DNA from: Pseudomonadota bacterium
GTDB lineage: Bacteria > Myxococcota > UBA9042 > PHBI01
Length of the DNA: 14,523 nucleotides
Direction: 5' to 3'
Assembly: GCA_005772945.1 (NCBI GenBank)
Contig: SXIE01000162.1
Coordinates: 1 to 14,523, forward strand
A model generated the notes under the pieces. The model made no database searches, had not been told where the DNA came from, and was given only the letters and a program-made list of their open reading frames with translations. Position numbers and translations under genes: made by a program. This document shows, piece after piece, positions 13,709-14,523 of the stretch. Position 1 is the first letter of the stretch, and the number at the start of each line of letters is the position of its first letter.

Positions 13709-14523
13709 GTGGTCAACCCGACCCGCGTTCTTCCTCGTCGCGCCGCATCCGTCCCCGCCCCGATCACGCCCGCGCCGGTTCCTCAGAACCAGGCGACCAC
13801 CGATCCGCGCCGCGCGGCCCTTCGTCAGGCGACCTTTGCCGAGGGCGAGCAGATGCTGGCGCCGAACGCCCAGACGCAGAGCGCGCAGGCGCCGCCTGGG
13901 CCGCTCGACGCCAACCCGCTCACGCGCCAACGGGGCGCCGTGCGCGGCATCGCCGACACCGTCACCGACGTCGCGACGCTCGCCAATGCGACCCAGGGAA
14001 ACACGACCGACACCTCGGGAATCGGCGCGGTCACGGCGGCGCGCGGCGTCGTCGATCGCACGCGCTCGGCGGCCGATGCGCTCATTCCGGAGGAGGCGGC
14101 GACCTCGGCGAGCGAGCGTACGTCGGGCTACCTCGGCGCGGCGTCGGGCGTCTTGCGCATGGGCACCGGCGCGATGCGCATGCGCGACGCGATGAACCAG
14201 GCGAGCGCCGCGCGCAATAATCCAAATCCAGACGCGATGTTAGGCGCCGCGGACACAAGCCTGCAGGCGACGGGCGAGGTCGCGAGCGGCGGCCAGACGC
14301 TCATCAATACGGCCAACCGCGTCATCGACGGCGGCAGCCGCGCGGCGCCGACCGGCGGGGCCTCGGGCGCGCTCGGTATGGTCGGCCGCGTCGCCGACGG
14401 CGGTCGCGGCGTGCTCGACGTCGCGCGCGGCGTGACGCAGGCGACTCGCCAGGGCGCCAACGAAGACGAAATCCAAGCGGGCGTGGTCCGCGGCGGGCGC
14501 GGCGCGCTGCGGGCGGTCGGTGC
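13709..14523 (+). CDS. Large Ala/Gly-rich protein of unknown function (C-terminus beyond right edge)
   Basis: A GTG at 13709 with AGGAG at 5 nt spacing opens a frame with no stop to the window end (271 codons). There is no signal peptide. Residues 1-35 are Pro/Gln/Arg-rich, then QATFAEGEQMLAPN (40-53) is a compact conserved-looking motif. From about residue 76 the chain is helical with Ala/Gly-rich segments (GIGAVTAARGVV, GYLGAASGVLRMGTGAMRM, GGASGALGMVGRVADGGRG) separated by polar links, a pattern seen in glycine-zipper or membrane-inserting regions of large secreted proteins. I recall the FAEGE-like motif from Myxococcota proteins linked to contractile-injection or polymorphic-toxin loci, but this is memory only. 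The full length and C-terminal domain lie outside the window, so its role cannot be assigned. A palindrome precedes it. Confidence 0.85.
   Translation, partial: MVNPTRVLPRRAASVPAPITPAPVPQNQATTDPRRAALRQATFAEGEQMLAPNAQTQSAQAPPGPLDANPLTRQRGAVRGIADTVTDVATLANATQGNTTDTSGIGAVTAARGVVDRTRSAADALIPEEAATSASERTSGYLGAASGVLRMGTGAMRMRDAMNQASAARNNPNPDAMLGAADTSLQATGEVASGGQTLINTANRVIDGGSRAAPTGGASGALGMVGRVADGGRGVLDVARGVTQATRQGANEDEIQAGVVRGGRGALRAVG

Noticed and set aside
11524..13767. 747-codon minus-strand ORF, the longest open frame in the window
   Set aside because: It crosses the 11770 gene and rluA in the wrong frame and is Arg/Pro/Ala low complexity; a product of high G+C content.
13680..14195. 171-codon plus-strand Arg-rich ORF
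   Set aside because: Shadow of the 13709 frame, which has a good ribosome site and coding-like composition.

Overview
The window is very GC-rich with strong G/C preference at codon third positions. It is dense with secreted lipoproteins and carries a eukaryote-type Ser/Thr kinase beside a stand-alone response regulator. This combination suggests a Myxococcota-like (former Deltaproteobacteria) or Bradymonadota-like chromosome; the genus cannot be told from sequence alone. No rRNA, tRNA, CRISPR array, insertion sequence or phage module was seen. It reads as ordinary chromosomal DNA with several lineage-specific surface proteins.

Left part (1-2980, minus strand): three co-directional genes. A receiver-domain protein with an unknown helical C-terminus comes first, then a membrane-anchored Ser/Thr kinase with a TTG start, then a Cys-rich lipoprotein that runs off the left edge and contains tandem seven-cysteine modules. 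Divergent from these is a small TerB-like gene (3080-3508). It converges on a long proton-coupled oligopeptide (POT/PTR2) transporter (3533-5512, minus).

Middle (5669-8565): a small Cys-rich lipoprotein, a lipoprotein with a staphylococcal-nuclease fold, and an alpha/beta hydrolase built on the Asp-nucleophile (haloalkane dehalogenase/epoxide hydrolase) plan, all on the plus strand. The hydrolase converges on a minus-strand hypothetical protein that may be GNAT-like.

Right part (8781-14523): a lipoprotein with a 180-bp hexanucleotide repeat encoding thirty Glu-X dipeptides, followed by a fibronectin-III-like domain and a long uncharacterised region. It overlaps by 4 bp a GH5-like glycoside hydrolase lipoprotein, which appears to carry a frameshift near its C-terminus. 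Then come a helical hypothetical protein and, convergent to it, an RluA-type pseudouridine synthase. After an unassigned 430-bp stretch with an 18-bp perfect palindrome, a large Ala/Gly-rich ORF starts at 13709 and runs off the right edge.

Five of the thirteen genes are predicted lipoproteins, so much of the window concerns the cell envelope. I do not see a clear new multi-gene system. The most unusual items are the stalked lipoprotein/GH5 pair, the tandem Cys-module lipoprotein and the right-edge ORF. Both edge genes are cut by the window.
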